Assembly (NCBI RefSeq): GCF_013359905.1
Contig: NZ_JABMCC010000112.1
Location: 248,001-312,000, forward strand
Reading direction: 5' to 3'
DNA length: 64,000 nt
Origin: Paenibacillus taichungensis
GTDB lineage: Bacteria; Bacillota; Bacilli; Paenibacillales; Paenibacillaceae
The notes under the pieces are model-generated. The model was not told where the DNA came from. It did no database searches and worked only from the letters and a program-made list of their open reading frames with translations. Below, one piece after another: positions 62,733-64,000 of this stretch. Made by a program: the position numbers and the translations under genes. How positions within the stretch are numbered: position 1 is the stretch's first letter; each line of letters opens with the position of its first letter.

Positions 62733-62761
62733 TCGACAAAAATAGCGGAATCCGATATAAT
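62733..62761 (+). promoter_or_regulatory. Promoter of mtnD
   Basis: TCGACA (62733-62738), 17 nt, TATAAT (62756-62761), with the ATG 35 nt downstream. Confidence 0.65.
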
Positions 62762-62795
62762 AGCGATTAAACCAAGTGGAAAAGAGGGAAAGAAC

Positions 62796-63341
62796 ATGGC
62801 TGAAATTGTAATCCGAAATACGAACGAACGTATCACTGGAGACGAAAATGTTCGAAATTTCTTAAACAAATATGAAGTATTATTTGAAAAATGGGACGCT
62901 TCCAAATTAAACACGGATCTGCAAAACAACTTTGGACTCACCGATGAACAAAAAGAAGAAGTACTAAAAACATATGACTATGAAATCAGAGACTTGGCTG
63001 CGCGTCGCGGGTACCAAATCTGGGATGTCATTACGCTGTCTGAACAAACACCAGATATTGAAGAGAAGCTTGCCAAATTCGAAGAGATTCATACTCATGC
63101 TGAAGATGAAATCCGAGCTATTGTAGCCGGCAAAGGAATCTTTGTCATCAAAGCTACAGATGATGTAGGTTACTTTAATGTAGAATTGTCTCCTGGAGAC
63201 GTTATCTCAGTACCTGAGAACACCCCACACTTCTTCACTTTGATGGAAAACAAACAAATCATTGCCGTACGTCTGTTTATTGAAAAAGATGGCTGGATCG
63301 CAGATCCTTACCCGGATCCAACGTTTATCAAACAAGCATAA
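62796..63341 (+). CDS. mtnD: Acireductone dioxygenase
   Basis: 181-residue cupin enzyme of the methionine salvage pathway. The metal site HTHAEDE gives His99, His101 and Glu105, with His145 in NTPHFF. The ATG at 62796 follows GAGGG; the open frame starts at 62685, upstream of the promoter. Its product route leads to methionine via 2-oxo-4-methylthiobutanoate. Other mtn genes are not in the window. Divergent from metH. Confidence 0.9.
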   Translation: MAEIVIRNTNERITGDENVRNFLNKYEVLFEKWDASKLNTDLQNNFGLTDEQKEEVLKTYDYEIRDLAARRGYQIWDVITLSEQTPDIEEKLAKFEEIHTHAEDEIRAIVAGKGIFVIKATDDVGYFNVELSPGDVISVPENTPHFFTLMENKQIIAVRLFIEKDGWIADPYPDPTFIKQA

Positions 63342-63366
63342 TAAGCAAATTCTATTATTTGCTCAA

Positions 63367-63397
63367 CAAACCCCTGTTCAATTCGAACAGGGGTTTC
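63367..63397. terminator. Bidirectional terminator between mtnD and the GntR gene
   Basis: AAACCCCTGTTC-aattc-GAACAGGGGTTT, with T-rich sequence on both sides. Confidence 0.8.
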
Positions 63398-63430
63398 TGC
63401 ATATTCAGATAGTATACAACATTAGATGTT

Positions 63431-64000
63431 CTATATAAAATAATGTGGATATTTTGCCTTCATCTTCTCTTGTTCAACAACAACTAGTCTGAGATGAGCT
63501 TCCATAACCTCAACAGCTCGCTCGGTTTCACGTTCCGTAATAAGTCGGTATATTTCTTTATGTTGTGAAATAATAACCTCTGCATCGGAATCTTCAGACA
63601 AACGTAATAAACGAAGCCTATTAAAGGGAATATTGAGCTGCTGTAGCATTTTCCAAGTTCTCATTTTTCCTGTGCCTTGAAACAATATTTGATGAAACTC
63701 TTCATCTAGTTCAAAAAGCCGATAGAAATTATTTTTCCCTATACATACTTCCTGCATGGCGATATTGGTTTCAAGTCTAAATCTGAACTCTTCGGGAAAA
63801 GAGGCACAAGCCAGAGTGACAATTTCCTTCTCCATCTTCTCTCTCATAAACCGGCCTTCTTCAACATGCTCAAGATTAATATGGGAGACAATGGTTCCAC
63901 TCTGTGGAATGATATCCAGTAATTCTTCCTCGGCAAGCTTCATGAAAGCTTCACGTACTGGTGTTCTGCTTACTTGCAATTCATCCGCAATTTCCTTCTC
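63431..64000 (-). CDS. GntR-family (FadR/FCD-type) transcriptional regulator, cut by window edge
   Basis: 190 residues visible; the N-terminus lies beyond 64000. The visible part opens in the winged helix (EIADELQVSRTPVREAFMKLAEE) and the wing IIPQSGTIVSHI. A helical FCD effector domain follows, with potential metal ligands FHQIL and late histidines SQHKEIYRLI and EAHLRLV. It likely represses a catabolic operon outside the window; effector unknown. Confidence 0.85.
   Translation of the reverse strand, partial: EKEIADELQVSRTPVREAFMKLAEEELLDIIPQSGTIVSHINLEHVEEGRFMREKMEKEIVTLACASFPEEFRFRLETNIAMQEVCIGKNNFYRLFELDEEFHQILFQGTGKMRTWKMLQQLNIPFNRLRLLRLSEDSDAEVIISQHKEIYRLITERETERAVEVMEAHLRLVVVEQEKMKAKYPHYFI

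Noticed and set aside
1..64000. CRISPR array, tRNA, rRNA, transposase or prophage genes
   Set aside because: No regularly spaced direct repeats, no cloverleaf-like sequence and no transposase or phage structural gene were recognised by eye. A covariance or repeat search was not possible.

Overview
The window looks like chromosome of a Paenibacillus-type Gram-positive bacterium (Bacillota). The reasons are strong AGGAGG-type ribosome binding sites with many TTG/GTG starts, a lipobox lipoprotein, a pdhABCD operon, thiazole gene order tenI-thiO-thiS-thiG-thiF, a Fur gene under a PerR-type box, and moderate GC. No rRNA, tRNA, insertion sequence, prophage or CRISPR array was seen.

Layout. 1-4.6 kb: a fused amino-acid ABC transporter gene (3' part cut by the window edge), an M20 amidohydrolase and a neopullulanase-type GH13 enzyme. 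4.7-11.4 kb: a parallel beta-helix protein and glycogen synthesis (glgB-glgA facing glgC). 11.4-15.7 kb: one operon with an odd ABC ATPase, a VCBS-like lipoprotein and a two-component system. 15.7-21.3 kb: an MFS exporter divergent from an ArsR-type regulator, a HAD protein and topB. 21.4-26 kb: fur, gltD, thyA-dfrA, and an intergenic element with several inverted repeats. 26.1-31.3 kb: the pyruvate dehydrogenase operon. 31.4-36 kb: esterase, a TRIC channel plus LMW phosphatase, thiN, a NlpC/P60 hydrolase and a response regulator that has lost its phosphorylation residues. 36.1-40.4 kb: a TPP-riboswitch-controlled thiazole operon. 40.5-42 kb: an ABC-F ATPase.

42.1-52.8 kb is the most unusual region. 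It is a ten-gene Tad-like (type IVc pilus/secretion) operon with a CpaF-type ATPase, a TadB/TadC-type membrane platform, a CpaB-like protein and four small anchored proteins. It also carries three MinD/CpaE-like domains that all lack the P-loop lysine. One of these is fused behind a complete Ser/Thr protein kinase, which is the first gene of the operon. A promoter followed by a long branched hairpin with a U-tract precedes it, suggesting transcription attenuation.

52.8-59.1 kb: a tightly overlapped HAD-mutM-nfo-cPPR-thioredoxin-ABC-rlmM-like operon, then rnz. 59.2-64 kb: metH, divergent mtnD (methionine salvage) and a GntR/FCD regulator cut by the right edge.

Many starts were moved from the longest open frame to the codon preceded by a Shine-Dalgarno sequence. 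The reason is given in each entry. All functional names rest on motifs and remembered family features; no search was run.
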